Source: Triatoma infestans
Lineage: Eukaryota > Arthropoda > Insecta > Hemiptera > Reduviidae
Assembly: GCA_011037195.1 (NCBI GenBank)
Contig: JAAEAF010002646.1
Coordinates: forward strand, 1 to 64,000
Reading direction: 5' to 3'
DNA length: 64,000 bases
Below, piece by piece: positions 22,205 through 33,060 of the stretch. Below the pieces are notes generated by a model. It was not told the origin of the DNA. It worked only from the letters and a program-made list of their open reading frames with translations, and ran no database searches. Each line of letters begins with the position of its first letter. Positions within the stretch are counted from its first letter, which is position 1. The translations under genes and the position numbers were made by a program.

Positions 22205-22835
22205 TTTATTTTGTACCATTAGTATAAACGACCAAATACAAAATGATCCTAAGAGAATACCTAATTCTCTTTTGCTTTCTTTTTCAACAATGGCATAATG
22301 ACATGATTTTTTGCAGTTTTTTTTATAAAAAAAAGTTTATTGCACGATTTGATAATTTATAAAATACCTACCGAGGGAAAATTAGTAAAAAAATTCTGAT
22401 CTAGATTTTTCATAGAAATAATTAGTTATAGATAATTAGCCAATCACAGTGAATAAGTAAAGGTGTGAAATGTGGAATTTTAACCTCAGAAATTTAGAAT
22501 TATCATGTTGACCACGCCCAAATTTTATATTTTTACACTGTAATTGGCTAATTATTTCTATGAAAAATCTAGGTTAGAATTTTTTTTATAATTTACATTT
22601 CGTAGGTTATTTTATAAATTATCAAATATTGCAATAAAAAATTGTTATTACAAAATGCAAACAGTCAAGCTATTTCTAGCATATTACTTACTGTTTTATA
22701 TAGCTAATGTGAGCTATAAAGAAAAACTCAGAATTGCCATTGCATTATTGGAAAAGAAAGCAAAAGAGAAATAGGCAGAATGCAAGACTTAAGTCCGCCA
22801 TTTTGTATGTGGCCTTTATATTAGTAGGAAAAAAT
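22205..22835. mobile_element. Foldback/MITE-type element, ~0.63 kb
   Basis: The two halves are imperfect inverted repeats. accattagtataaacgaccaaatacaaaatg near 22217 pairs with cattttgtatgtggcctttatattagtagg near 22800. cctaattctcttttgctttctttttcaacaatgg (22260) pairs with ccattgcattattggaaaagaaagcaaaagagaaatagg (22740). The inner block ataatttataaaata...ctagatttttcatagaaataatta pairs with 22540-22630. Arms of roughly 240 bp leave a central loop of about 100 bp. It has no coding capacity. Confidence 0.7.
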
Positions 22836-22904
22836 AAAATTAATGTTAAACACCCAAAAAATTTCTAAAAATTTCATCATTGTCAGTTAAAAAAAAAACA
22901 GTAA

Positions 22905-23045
22905 AAAAAATATTCATTTTTCTGTCTCTTACTTCTGTTAAGAGGAAATATTGTAATGGTGTCAAATTTTCGATATCGAATTTTCACAGGAAATACACAT
23001 TTTGAGGTCCGCTGAGTCCAAAAAAGTGGTTTTTAGAAAATGGTG

Positions 23046-23076
<31 letters not shown>

Positions 23077-24392
23077 TGTGTAGGTGTGTAGGTGAAGACC
23101 ACGAAACGAAAAATCGTATAAAGTCCAACTTTATATTCCGTATATAGTCAGTTTAGCTATCACCATGCGATCCTGTTATCTGTCAAAATTCCTGTACCGG
23201 AAGTCCCACAGTGAAAAAGGCGATTTCACTTTTTTTTGCGATTTTTTCGAAATTAGCTCAAACGATTTCTTTAAACTTGGTATATCAGTTACACATTATT
23301 ATTATTATTATTATTTGTCTGTGGGAAGGGAAACCCTACGCTATCCAAAGCCTCGCTGGGCCTATATAGCTACCTCAAGAAAAACAACAACAAACCGGGT
23401 CTAAAACAAAAATCCAGACCCGGATCTAATCCATTTAAGATGTCTGAATAAATCGGACAATAACCTTAAGCGGAAATATTAATTCCACAGACATGCTATT
23501 CCGACCAAAGGTCCTGAACCTGATTTCCTCACAACCCAGGCAATCAGTCATAAGATGGATGAGTGTTTCCTCTTCTGTCTCACAGACTCTACAAAATGGA
23601 TCCGGCATGAGCCCCATTATGTAGAGATGTCTCCTTAAACCACAATGTCCAGCAAGAGATCCAACCAGATGCCTCAGAGCTCTCTGTGGAAAACACAGCA
23701 ACATCTCACTAATGGCCTTGTTCGGACCCCCCGATGAGTATCTAACCAACTGAGCTCATCCATAAGGATGAATGCTGTGAAGCTGTCCATGTCTGGAAGC
23801 CTGACAGACATGTGCCAGAAGACCCACAGTTACACATACTAAGAGCTATAATTTTTATTTGAAACATTTCTCTGGAAAATCAGATTTAAGGCTGCTTTTC
23901 GGGGAAGGATGGGGTTATGTTTTTTCATAAAGTGCTCTTTCCGGTTATTATACAATTCTGTCATCTAAAGAACACTAATTAAAATTAAATATCTTGCCAA
24001 AATTTTGAGTTTTAAGAAAATGGTTGACCGGAAGAAAATGAATTTATTTGAACAGTTTTTTGAGTTATTTTCGTTTTTCACCATAAAAACACCTACGGAT
24101 TTCTTTAAATTTGGTACACTAATTATGAATACAGAGAGCGCTATCACTTTTGTTTGAAACTTTCTTCCGAGCAAATTCATTTAATGAAGTTTGTGCGGTT
24201 AGGGGGGGAATACATTATGCTTTCTTCAAACAAAGTCATTTTATATTAATTGTCCAGATTCTCCCATTGATATACAACTGTAGAAAAAACATTTAGTAAA
24301 ATATCATAAGTTTGAAGGAAATTTATCAATTATAAGTCTGTAAACTGCAGTGAGAGAAAGTCCTGTGATTGGTTCATACCAGATTTTTTTCG
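22905..24392 (+). mobile_element. HINE-like element interrupted by a LINE
   Basis: This copy runs from ctgtctcttacttctgttaagaggaaatattgtaatggtgtcaaatttt to a degenerate 3' end, gagagaaagtcctgtgattggttcataccagattttttt. It has a (GT)n tract at 23041-23078 replacing the usual 'gtctgtgtgtgt' site. A family A LINE fragment splits it at 23297-23826. Without the insertion and one TSD copy it is about 950 bp, like the intact copy at 57351. Confidence 0.85.
23297..23826 (-). mobile_element. LINE family A, 5'-truncated copy with 11-bp TSD
   Basis: The insertion is flanked by cagttacacat (23286-23296 and 23827-23837). The ATT run at 23297-23314 is the antisense of the (AAT)n tail. The minus strand encodes the LINE C-terminus, RALRHLVGSLAGHCGLRRHL then CRVCETEEETLIHLMTDC, with the zinc-knuckle intact, unlike the large copy at 14635. 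A frameshift near 23735 separates this from the upstream MLSGFQTW-like segment. Confidence 0.9.
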
Positions 24393-24721
24393 TACAGTGA
24401 TTGAATAAATGAAATTGTGAAGACTAGATGGAGTTGTTGCTGGTAATAAGAAATTCAACCTCCTCCCTCACTAATACCAGATTCTAACAATAAGAATATA
24501 ATTTATTATTATTGTTATTATTACTTTTTACTCTGTTCAGTATCTGATGTACTTTTGCTTCTCTTATTCACTAGACAGCGTCGTGAAGTGTTATACTGAA
24601 ATATAATATTTACCTATTTATTATGTAATTTTATATTTATTTATTTCTGGCTTTAAAAAGGCGAAATATATTTCCTGAAGGTAATATCATTTTTAATTTT
24701 TTTTTTTCTTAATAAAAATGA
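24393..24721. other. AT-rich DNA, no feature recognised
   Basis: ATT/TTA-rich sequence with no coding or inverted structure recognised. Confidence 0.5.
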
Positions 24722-24952
24722 TATATTTGATTAATAAATCAAACAAAATGTTGGATGGTTGGGGGCAAAAGAAAATAACTTTTAAAGTTTATTCTATCGG
24801 CGTTTCGGACAGTTAAATCTCTTACCTCTCCTTGACAGATCCTGAGGAAGGACACCAAATGTGTCCGAAAGTTGATAGAATAAACTTTAAAAGTTGGAAA
24901 AAAATGTTCTTTCGCCCCAGCCACCCAGCATGTTTGCTTGATTTATTAACAA
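24722..24952. mobile_element. Hairpin (foldback) repeat, ~230 bp
   Basis: The left arm, 24722-24815 (ttaataaatcaaacaaaatgttggatggttgggg...aacttttaaagtttattctatcggcgtttcggac), is inverted at 24858-24952 (gtccgaaagttgatagaataaactttaaaagtt...gccccagccacccagcatgtttgcttgatttattaa). About 45 bp separate the arms. Part of a larger sequence repeated in inverse orientation at 27605-28122. Confidence 0.7.
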
Positions 24953-25285
24953 CGGCCAAACGTAATGGGACAAAAGCTATAAATTAAAAATCAAAGGAAG
25001 CTCAAGCTTGTTATTCAAAGTGAATTTGAGAATGGCAGCAGCAAAAAGTCATGTGAACTGTTGCACACCAGATTCTTATCCTGGAATCTATACAAAATCT
25101 GTCGTGAAATACTTTCACACTTTCACTAACAGCATTTCTCCTCACATTGTGAATGATCAATTTTCTTAAAAGCCGGGCTTTTCCTAAATATTTAGTTCTC
25201 ACAACAATTATAGTTAATGGAACCGTATATTGCACTGATAAGGCTTTATAGACACATATCGCAATGCTTTCAAAAACCTGAAAAA
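24750..25285 (-). repeat. ~530-bp repeat, inverted partner of 27605-28122
   Basis: Nearly identical, in inverse orientation, to 27605-28122. It comprises the inner part of the hairpin repeat plus a ~300-bp segment ending ...ggctttatagacacatatcgcaatgctttcaaaaa. Both copies keep an open frame through that segment (FESIAICVYKALSVQYTVPL, then KARLLRKLIIHNVRRN), with very few changes. The protein is not recognised and is probably incidental to a recent duplication. Confidence 0.75.
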
Positions 25286-25429
25286 TAACTCTTAAGGAAA
25301 ACATTCTGTGGTTTAAATTTCTTATTTTTTCGTTTTTGAGTTGAGATACTGTGTTTGTTTGCAATACAAGTAAACTCAGACATATACAAATACACATACA
25401 CAAATAGACCAATAAAAATATTTTCTCAT

Positions 25430-26085
25430 TCTGAGGAATTTCAAAGCTTGCATTTGCTTGCGTTACGTCAGTTCAGGAAGTTTGTTGATACAATAACAAT
25501 ATCCTAAACATCAGATGTGAAACTCATACTATTACTGAATTGTTCCTGCTATATTACAGTTCTAAATAACAGGGTTGCTGATGTCATGGGATCCGAATCA
25601 TTATAATCATTAAAGATTCATAGGATCCAAAGAACTTGATTACTCCCTACCTAGGCCAAACTAGGAAGGGAGAATTTTATATATATCTCGAGATGAGCTA
25701 GCCCTATAGAAGAACAGTTTGAGGACAGTTTTACAACAATTATCAACACCAATCAAATCAACATCATTCTACTTTCTAATTAGTCAACCAGTCTGTCTCT
25801 CTTTTAATTGTTCTCTCGCTACCTTATTCTCAAGTATCATTTAACAGTATAAAGTCCTTGCAGTTATTATATATTATCAGTGTTTAGTATATCTACAAGT
25901 TTATTATTTCTTCATTCTCCTAAATATCTCTACAATTGTCTCTCTCCCACATCTACTACACTTTATAATTGAAGTTTATTTTCATAATACATATTGCTGA
26001 CATCATGTTTGGCAGTCCGTCCAAGAACTAACTTACTTTTCATTCTTCCCCAATTTTCTTCAAACTTTTAACTCTTGCAATTTTT
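25430..26085. other. Unassigned DNA
   Basis: No gene or repeat is recognised. Confidence 0.5.
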
Positions 26086-26335
26086 TGAGGTTCTTGAGTA
26101 TGAAAACAATCTTTTGGCGAACTACCTGTGTGTGAGTGGGATGTGATTATGAGACAGAGGGCAAGATATGACTCAAAAACCAAAAAAACTCGAAGGAAGT
26201 TCAAACTTGATATCCGTTTATGTATCCACCAGATAATGGCATACAGAAGTTTTGGTCAAAATGTCTACTGGTAGTCTTTTGCAGTTTTTCGCGATTTTCA
26301 AAACACCTGCAGCGTTGTTTTTTTTTTAGTTGGCA
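26086..26335 (+). mobile_element. HINE-like fragment
   Basis: Words ttgaggttcttgagtatgaaaacaatcttttggcgaa, gactcaaaaacc...gaaggaagttcaaacttgatatccgtttatgtatccacc and ttttggtcaaaatgtctactgg follow the order of the family. Confidence 0.7.
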
Positions 26336-26930
26336 TTTTTACTATTCACTTACCCCTCATCCATCAGGTTTCTGAGAGTTCTAGGGCGCTAAGTTCCCAT
26401 TTCAAGAAGTTTACACGATTCCATCTTCTGTAAAATAACATTAAAAATAATTAGATTCCGATGATTAGTTGAAATATATCCTGTCAGATCCTTCCAGTTT
26501 GGAATGAGAAAACTCTTGGGTAGATTGCTTTCTCATTTCTCTCCACTTGTACACAAGAATTGTGTTATTCAATTAGTACTCATACAAACTGTTGCAATAA
26601 TTAATTTGTCCTGTATAAAGTGGAAATTAAACTTGTTCAAAACTTTGAATTGTATTTTAACTGATGTATTCCAGTAATTATATAAAAGTTGTTACAAACT
26701 GTACACTCAAATAATATTAAATAATAATATCTTTTGAAACAATTTCAATTGAATTATATAATAAATATTAGATGGTAAATTGAATTTTTCATGTACATAC
26801 AATGTTATCAGATATTGTTTTATGTAATAGTTGTTATAAAATTCAATATAAAATTGAAACTACGAGTACTAGATAGTATTGGTGTTTTTCGACTAATAAG
26901 TATTGCTTGACTAAAAGATCTCAAACATTT
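26336..26930. other. Unassigned AT-rich DNA
   Basis: No gene or repeat is recognised. Confidence 0.5.
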
Positions 26931-27175
26931 TCGCCGGAAATACATCATTGTGAGGGATGCCAGAAATTATATACTCGTATATATATGTATATGTGTCTAT
27001 ACTATTCATCGAATAGTCTAATCGATGTGTGTTTACAAATTTAGACAATAGGTTCTCAGAGTATTATTTGGAGTTTTCTCGAAAACTCTCATCCATCGAC
27101 TTTCTTTAAACTTGGAATACTAACCGGAAAAAAATGATTTTCAGAGGGTTCTACCGAATTTGTGGAATTTCGCTG
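26931..27175 (+). mobile_element. HINE-like fragment
   Basis: Words tttcgccggaaatacatcattgtgagggatgcc and gttttctcgaaaactctcatccatcgactttctttaaacttggaatact match the family; the middle is AT-rich and diverged. Confidence 0.55.
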
Positions 27176-27324
27176 CCGTTTAAATTACCGTTACGTTATG
27201 ATGTAACTTGATACAGATCTCATTGTCACACAGTGCGCTTATGTTCAGGTAAACCTTATGCCTTACACAACTAAAAACCTAATGCCTAACAACTAGAAAT
27301 CCCCAGCACATCTGTATTAATTTT

Positions 27325-28372
27325 TTTTTTTTAAAGGAAAAGAATTGTTAGATTTGGTCTTATTAAAAAATAAGAAAACTTAAATTTTTGCCAACGTTTC
27401 CTCAAATATATTGTCTTTTTCAAGGCCTACAACATATAAATACAACAGGTCATAAAAAAAAAAAAACTATCAAATAATCTTCAAAACATATCAAATTTAA
27501 AAACTTATGTATAAATTTGGAAAATAAAAAGTTGAGAACCACACAACATCACAGAGAATAGTGATGTAATGTGATGAGAACAGTGATCACTATTCATTCT
27601 CAATCTGTTTTTGAAAGCATTGCGATATGTGTCTATAAAGCCTTATCAGTGCAATATACGGTTCCATTAACTATAATTGTTGTGAGAACTAAATATTTAG
27701 GAAAAGCCCGGCTTTTAAGAAAATTGATCATTCACAATGTGAGGAGAAATGCTGTTAGTGCAAGTGTGAAAGTGTTTCACGACAGATTTTGTATAGATTC
27801 CAGGATAAGAATCTGGTGTGCAACAGTTCACACGACTTTTTTTCTGCTGCCATTCTCAAATTCACTTTGAATAACAAGCTTGAGCTTCCTTTGATTTTTA
27901 ATTTATAGCTTTTGTCCCATTACGTTTGGCCGTTGTTAATAAATCAAGCAAACATGCTGAGTGGCTGGGGCGAAAGAACATTTTTTTCCAACTTTTAATT
28001 TAAAGTTTATTCTATCAACTTTCGGACACATTTGGTGTCCTTCCTCAGGATCTGTCAAGGAGAGGTAAGAGATTTAACTGTCCGAAACGTCGATAGAATA
28101 AACGTTAAAAGTTATTTTAATCAGTGATCACTGGTCTCATCACATTACATCACTATTCTCTGTGATGTTGAGGTGTTCTCAACTTTTTATTTTCCTAATT
28201 TATACGTAAGTTTTTAAATTGTTATGTTTTGAAAATTTTTAACAGGTTTATTTTTTTTTTGTGTGCCTTGAAAAAGACAATATATTTGTCGAAACGTTGG
28301 CAAGAATTTAAGTTTTCTTATTTTTTAAAAAGACCGAATCTCACAATCCTTTTCCTTCATATAAGAACCGTC
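27325..28372. mobile_element. Composite foldback element, ~1.05 kb
   Basis: Outer arms of about 260 bp are inverted repeats. 27325-27590 (aaggaaaagaattgttagatttggtcttattaaaaaataagaaaacttaaattttt ... atcacagagaatagtgatgtaatgtgatgag) pairs with 28125-28372. Between them sits the 27605-28122 unit that also occurs alone near 24750-25285. A DNA element therefore captured, or was entered by, the shorter hairpin-bearing repeat. No transposase is present. Confidence 0.7.
27605..28122 (+). repeat. ~520-bp repeat, inverted partner of 24750-25285
   Basis: See 24750-25285. This copy lies between the arms of the composite foldback element; the outer hairpin arm is truncated here (ends gataaaacgttaaaagttattt-like). 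Confidence 0.75.
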
Positions 28373-28599
28373 GAGAAGAATCTTCTATTTTTTTTTTATT
28401 TGAATTGTGACAAATAGGGGGGTTCGGAGGAAATTTCATAGACATATTTTCCTTTACTTTCTCCTATGGCAAAGGAGTTTTTTCACTGATTATTTGTTGA
28501 AAATGTTTTTTGACAATTAATCAGATCAAGATGTCATAAAAATGAAAAGCAGTAGAATGCTCTAAAAACACTGAACCAACTCCGTAAAACCGAAAATCC

Positions 28600-29290
28600 C
28601 GTACTACTACCCCTAACCTACCTAACAACTACCCCTACTACTTCTTTAAATATTTTAAATAAAAATGTTAGATTTATATTAATGCAGTTATTCCAAGTTT
28701 AAAGGAAATTGTTGTAGTAAATTTGCGGGAAAAATCCAAAAATCTTATAATCCTAATCCGTAGAGTCGTACTTCCGGTATTTCGATTTTTTCAAATTTGT
28801 AATACCAGCAATTATTCTTCTATTGTACATCAATATTGTATAGGTGACAGAACTATTCATCAAATTGAAGTGGCACTTTAGAGGAAAGCTTGGCGCCACT
28901 GTTCCCCCCAGAACCTCTTAATAATCAATTTTCCCAGGAAAATGTTTTAAACAAAAGTGATAGGAAAGTGAAAGAAAATCATTGCAGTCGTTTTCTAGAA
29001 AATCGTGAAAAACTGAAAAAAAAGACATCCAATAAAGTCGCATTTCCGGTAGATCGATTTTACCCAAAACCTTCGTGTCAGATAGGTAGTGGTCCCTAAA
29101 CGGAATACCAAGGTCGAACTTGCTGCGCTTTTTCTTTTTCAGATGTTTTGTCCATACGCACATACAGACAGGCAGACCTTTCGCTAAAAACATTTTTTCC
29201 ACACTCAAGGGACCTCAAAACATTTATTTCGGGTAAGAACTTAATTTCGAAAATTTGACCCGATCCCAATACTTCCTCTAATCTAGGAAT
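28600..29290 (-). mobile_element. HINE-like element, 5' two modules
   Basis: A long minus-strand copy: ggcactttagaggaaagcttggcg...cccccagaacctctt, gcatttccggtagatcgatttt, cctaaacggaataccaaggtcgaacttgctgcg, then ctaaaaacattttttccacactcaagggacctcaaaac and the 5' end cccaatacttcctctaatctagg. No 3' hairpin end is present. Confidence 0.8.
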
Positions 29291-29299
29291 AAGAAAAAA

Positions 29300-29925
29300 A
29301 CCAAAAGCTATATAATCTCACCACTCATATAATGAAAATAATGTTAAAACTAACTAAACGTTTAATTAAAAATTGTGAATTACAATTGAAATAAGTGTGA
29401 AATGTTTCACAAAAGGTTTTTTCCCCTTTTCTTTTCATGGATTTATTTCAGCACATCTTTTGTTTTATTTACGTAACTACAAAATAATATAATTTGTTTG
29501 TATTATCTTTAAAATTTCCCCACCAGAGTGCGAGCAAGGATCAGTCATCTTCTTTGTTTTGTTAGTGTGTTCAGCTAATAATTGAATTAACTCCGTTGGG
29601 TGATAGCCAAGCTGTTTTCCACCAACTATGCACCTCTACCTCTCTCTCTCTCTCTATCTATCGCTCTTAAGAACTCGTGAGTTTTCTTCGTTTTCTATCA
29701 CAAAATCAATAGATGGTGAGTTTAAACATCTAATCTTCTCCATTCGTTTCCTTTTACGACAACAATTTCTATCGTTAATGTACTATTTGGAGACCTCATT
29801 TGTCTCACATATCTGTAAACTTGCTGAAAGTTTCTCATACTTAATTGTTTGCCAATTATTCCACGGTATTACGTCCACCGTAGTTTTGGGAAATTGTAAT
29901 AAATAAATATATAAATAAAAACATT
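29300..29925. other. Unassigned DNA with short (CT)n tract
   Basis: A (CT)n run lies at 29639-29655. No gene is recognised. Confidence 0.5.
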
Positions 29926-30011
29926 TGGTATGGACTACTTACAATTTACTCAATAAAACAGGACACTTCCGATCAAACGATTTTTCTGCTGTTTCTGCAT
30001 CGGAAATTTGA

Positions 30012-30113
30012 CAAATCATTGCGTCCTCACAACATTATACAACTGGCAAGCGGTAAAATAAAATGAAATGGTAGTTCAGAAGGAAACCTGACGACCGCCC
30101 CCCCTTCTCTGTG
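30012..30113 (+). repeat. Left copy of 102-bp target-site duplication
   Basis: The segment caaatcattgcgtcctcac...ccttctctgtg is repeated immediately beyond the 5' end of the LINE at 31523-31626. The two differ only by two extra C residues in a C run. It is part of the HINE-like host sequence. Confidence 0.92.
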
Positions 30114-31522
30114 TTTTTTTTTTTTTTTTTTAGCGGGGGGCCAACGCACTGCGACCTTGAGCAGGTCTATTGTGCTATGCCCCCTGGGTGCCACAGGCTT
30201 GCCCATAGCACCCGAACGGATGCCCAATTGAACATGCGTTCTACAATATCTCCATCAGGTTAAGGTCCCTGAGGAATCCTAATACCCTGACGGGCTCTAG
30301 AGAGGGTATATCCCCCTCCTCCACCTGGTAGCTACCCAGGTTCCTGAATCTTCTCTGAGTGGCAGCCTCGCAGTCTGTTAGGAGATGTATTGGAGTTTCC
30401 TCCAACTCCCCACAGAATCTGCATGAGCTGTCACTTTCCAAGCCCAGCTTCGCCAGGTGTCCTCTAAGTCGGCAATGCCCCGTGAGGAAACCCGTAAGTA
30501 CGCGGAGCTTGTTCTTACTCAATCCAATGCAGGCCTCCGACCTCCGTTGGTTATAATTTCCCAAGCAGATCTTGGCCTGCCGCAACCTGGGGAGGGAGTA
30601 CCAGAGTTGAGATCTCTTCGTCTCCTCCTCCTTCTTAAGTTCCTCTAACAGACACTGGTCGCTAATCCCACAAAAAGGTTCCGGCCCCAAAAGTGGTGTC
30701 ATAGCGCCTATCTTGGCCAGGGCGTCGGCCGTCTCATTCCCTTCAATGCCAACATGCCCCGGCACCCACCAAAGTGCGACTTTGTTCCTACTGCCCAGAT
30801 CGTTTAGTTTATCTAGGCATTCCCAAACCATTTTAGAGTTAATAACTGGTGCACCCAGAGCTCTGATGGCTGCTTGGCTATCGGAAAGGATTACAATCTC
30901 CCGATTCCTATATCCCCTATCGAGGTTAAATTGAACGCATCTTCCAATAGCGTATATCTCCGCCTGAAAGATGCTGGGAAATTTACCCATGGGTTCCGAG
31001 TGTTTGATCCTTGGACCAACCACCCCTGCCCCAGTCCCCTCGAGGGTCTTCGACCCATCCGTATACCATTTTATGGCATGTTCCTTAATGCCCAACAGAG
31101 CGGATCCTTCGCTCCACTCACTTTTGGTGCCCAGCTTCGACGAAAAATTTTTTGTGAAGCTATACTTCTTAACCATACCATCCCTAGGGAGGTGCCAGAT
31201 GAGGGAGCCCAAAGGTGAGAATACCAACTCTCTAACCCCCAGCCATCCCTCCCCTCCTGCACCACCCCTAGAGATCCTAAAAAGGGCCCCCTTCGCCGCC
31301 CTTTCCACCACTAGGTGCAAAGGTGACAGATTGAGGATAACCTCCATCCCGGCGGTGGGGCAAGTCCTCATAGCCCCCGTCATGCACAAGCATGCGAGCC
31401 GCTGTACCTTGTCAAGAGTTCTCCTGACCGATACTTCTTTGGTCTTTCCAAACCAAGTCACCGCGCCATAGGTGATAACTGGTCTCACCATCATGGTGTA
31501 CATCCACCGTAGGATTCTCGGG
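30114..31522 (-). mobile_element. LINE family B, 5'-truncated, with ~102-bp TSD
   Basis: A 1,409-bp insertion on the minus strand. A T run at 30114-30132 is the antisense of the poly(A) tail, followed inwards by a ~108-bp 3' UTR, an intact partial ORF2, and an abrupt 5' truncation at 31522 inside the RT thumb. The flanking duplications are 102 and 104 bp, far beyond the usual 5-20 bp of LINEs. Their near identity implies a recent event. Confidence 0.9.
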
Positions 31523-31530
31523 CAAATCAT
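30241..31530 (-). CDS. LINE family B ORF2 C-terminal part (RNase H, zinc-knuckle)
   Basis: 429 uninterrupted residues. The first ~60 are the end of the RT (VRPVITYGAVTWFGKT, VQRLACLCMTGAMRT). RNase H follows with Asp158 (WYTDGSK), Glu191 (IFQAEIYAIG), Asp217 (ILSDSQAAIRAL), His259 (WVPGHVG) and Asp269 (NETADALAK), so the active site is complete. A zinc-knuckle lies at Cys370, Cys373, His382 and Cys387 (CRFCGELEETPIHLLTDC). The nominal ATG at 31530 falls in the target-site duplication, so the first ~3 codons are host DNA; this is not a natural start. It is the best preserved LINE frame in the window. Confidence 0.92.
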   Translation of the reverse strand: MICPRILRWMYTMMVRPVITYGAVTWFGKTKEVSVRRTLDKVQRLACLCMTGAMRTCPTAGMEVILNLSPLHLVVERAAKGALFRISRGGAGGEGWLGVRELVFSPLGSLIWHLPRDGMVKKYSFTKNFSSKLGTKSEWSEGSALLGIKEHAIKWYTDGSKTLEGTGAGVVGPRIKHSEPMGKFPSIFQAEIYAIGRCVQFNLDRGYRNREIVILSDSQAAIRALGAPVINSKMVWECLDKLNDLGSRNKVALWWVPGHVGIEGNETADALAKIGAMTPLLGPEPFCGISDQCLLEELKKEEETKRSQLWYSLPRLRQAKICLGNYNQRRSEACIGLSKNKLRVLTGFLTGHCRLRGHLAKLGLESDSSCRFCGELEETPIHLLTDCEAATQRRFRNLGSYQVEEGDIPSLEPVRVLGFLRDLNLMEIL

Positions 31531-31626
31531 TGCGTCCTCACAACATTATACAACTGGCAAGCGGTAAAATAAAATGAAATGGTAGTTCAGAAGGAAACCT
31601 GACGACCGCCCCCCCCCTTCTCTGTG
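31523..31626 (+). repeat. Right copy of 102-bp target-site duplication
   Basis: 104 bp, matching 30012-30113 apart from the length of the C run. Confidence 0.92.
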
Positions 31627-32290
31627 ATAGTTTTTCCAGAAAATAAAAAATCTGGTATTAACAAATTTTCTTCAAACTTAAATGTTTGTCTTCCGTTTTA
31701 TATCAAAGGCTGAATCTAAACGTAATAAATGACTTTTTTTGTGGAAATACAACCTTCTCACGCCCTCAAAACGTTCTTTAAATGAATTTCTAGGACAAAA
31801 GTGTTAGATCCTTGTATTCTCAGTTAGTATACCAAATTCAATGAAATTCGTCGGGTGTTTTTATGAAGAAAATCTGTAAAAACTGTTCAGTAAAAACGTA
31901 CTTTCGATTTTCTCATTTTCTTGAAACTCTTAATTTTGGCAGTCTATTTATTTCTAATTAATAGTGTTTGAAAGATAGAATTGTATAATCAACTAAGACA
32001 TCACTTTAGAGGAAAATATGGCTTCACCCGTACCCTTCAATGCTTGGGCCGGAAAAATATTGAAAATAAAAGTTGTACCTCTTTAGGTGTGCAGTACACA
32101 TAAATAGTTCACATAAGTAGTCAAAGAAAATCGTTGAAGCCGTTTTAGTGAAAATAGCAGAAAACTGAAAAAACTAGTAAAAACGCACTTCCTACGAACC
32201 TATTTCCTTCAAACACAGAATTTCAACATATTTAATTATAATTAATATTAGTTACTAAATTTAGAGACTTTGTTCTTAAATAGTGCTACT

Positions 32291-33060
32291 GTTGAGTCTC
32301 ACGGCGTACTCACAAACATTTTTTCCGCATATCCGACATGAAGAACTGCAACTACGTTGGGAAGCCAATGTCTTGGTTTCTATAGAATACTTGCAAATTG
32401 AAGTTTGCCGGAAAAAGTTTCAAATTAAACCATTAAGTTTTCTATATTTGAAATCTGCGAGGACGATTTGCAATATTTCTTCATTTCAACAGTAAGTAGA
32501 AGTTTGACGTGATCTTTCTACTTTCGCTTACGGCTGGAACAACCAGAAAGGAAATACTTCGGCATAAAACGCTCGCTGTTTCTACTTGGCCAATTTCTTT
32601 TAAAATTTTTGAATTCTGACAAGACATTTAATTGCCTTTAATTAAATAAGAGTATGGAACTATTTGAAATGATATTTTAAAGTGGATACTCTCCCTCCTG
32701 AAAAATAAATTTGGTCTGAGAAAAAAGTTTTTCAGTTAAAAGTATCTATGTGTAGGTTTGCTCACGTTTTACAGTATACAAGGCAACATTTCATCACAGA
32801 TCATATTCATTATGTGAATTCAAGACAAAGAAATGGATTTTTAATGTCTTTACTCGAGTACTTTAAATGGGGTCTTTGTTGCATTTAATGCTAGTCGTAT
32901 TATCTTTATAAAATCGGAAAGACAACTTTTTTGCTGTAAGCAGGAAGCATTGCGATCATTTAGAATTTCAAAATAGATTTTTCAACCCAGATTTTGAAGT
33001 TACCCAGTGTCCGTGTGTTGTTATGTTCGTGTTAACTTAATATTTCAAAAACAATATTAC
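32291..33060. mobile_element. Diverged HINE-like fragments
   Basis: Scattered family words: ttaaagtggatactctccctcctgaaaaataaattt...gttaaaagtatctatgtgtagg at 32675-32757, and aggaagcattgcgatcatttagaatttc near 32940. Boundaries are unclear. Confidence 0.4.

Larger units (their letters stand above)
29926..32290 (-). mobile_element. HINE-like element(s) hosting LINE family B
   Basis: Minus-strand modules occur on both sides of the LINE: aggacacttccgatcaaacgattttt and ggtagttcagaaggaaacctgacg... to the left; gaatttctaggacaaaagtgttagatcc, ttcgtcgggtgtttttatgaagaaaa and gcttcacccgtacccttcaatgcttgg to the right. The multi-module length suggests tandem or variable-module copies. Confidence 0.65.

Noticed and set aside
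23041..23078. The (GT)n tract as a regulatory element
   Set aside because: It lies at the standard GT-rich position of the HINE-like family and is explained as microsatellite expansion.
25011..25412. A 133-residue minus-strand protein gene
   Set aside because: The open frame belongs to a repeat duplicated at 27605-28122, begins in unrelated low-complexity sequence and shows no recognisable motif.
30359..31471. Plus-strand ORFs opposite LINE family B
   Set aside because: They are antisense shadows of the intact minus-strand RNase H/zinc-knuckle frame.
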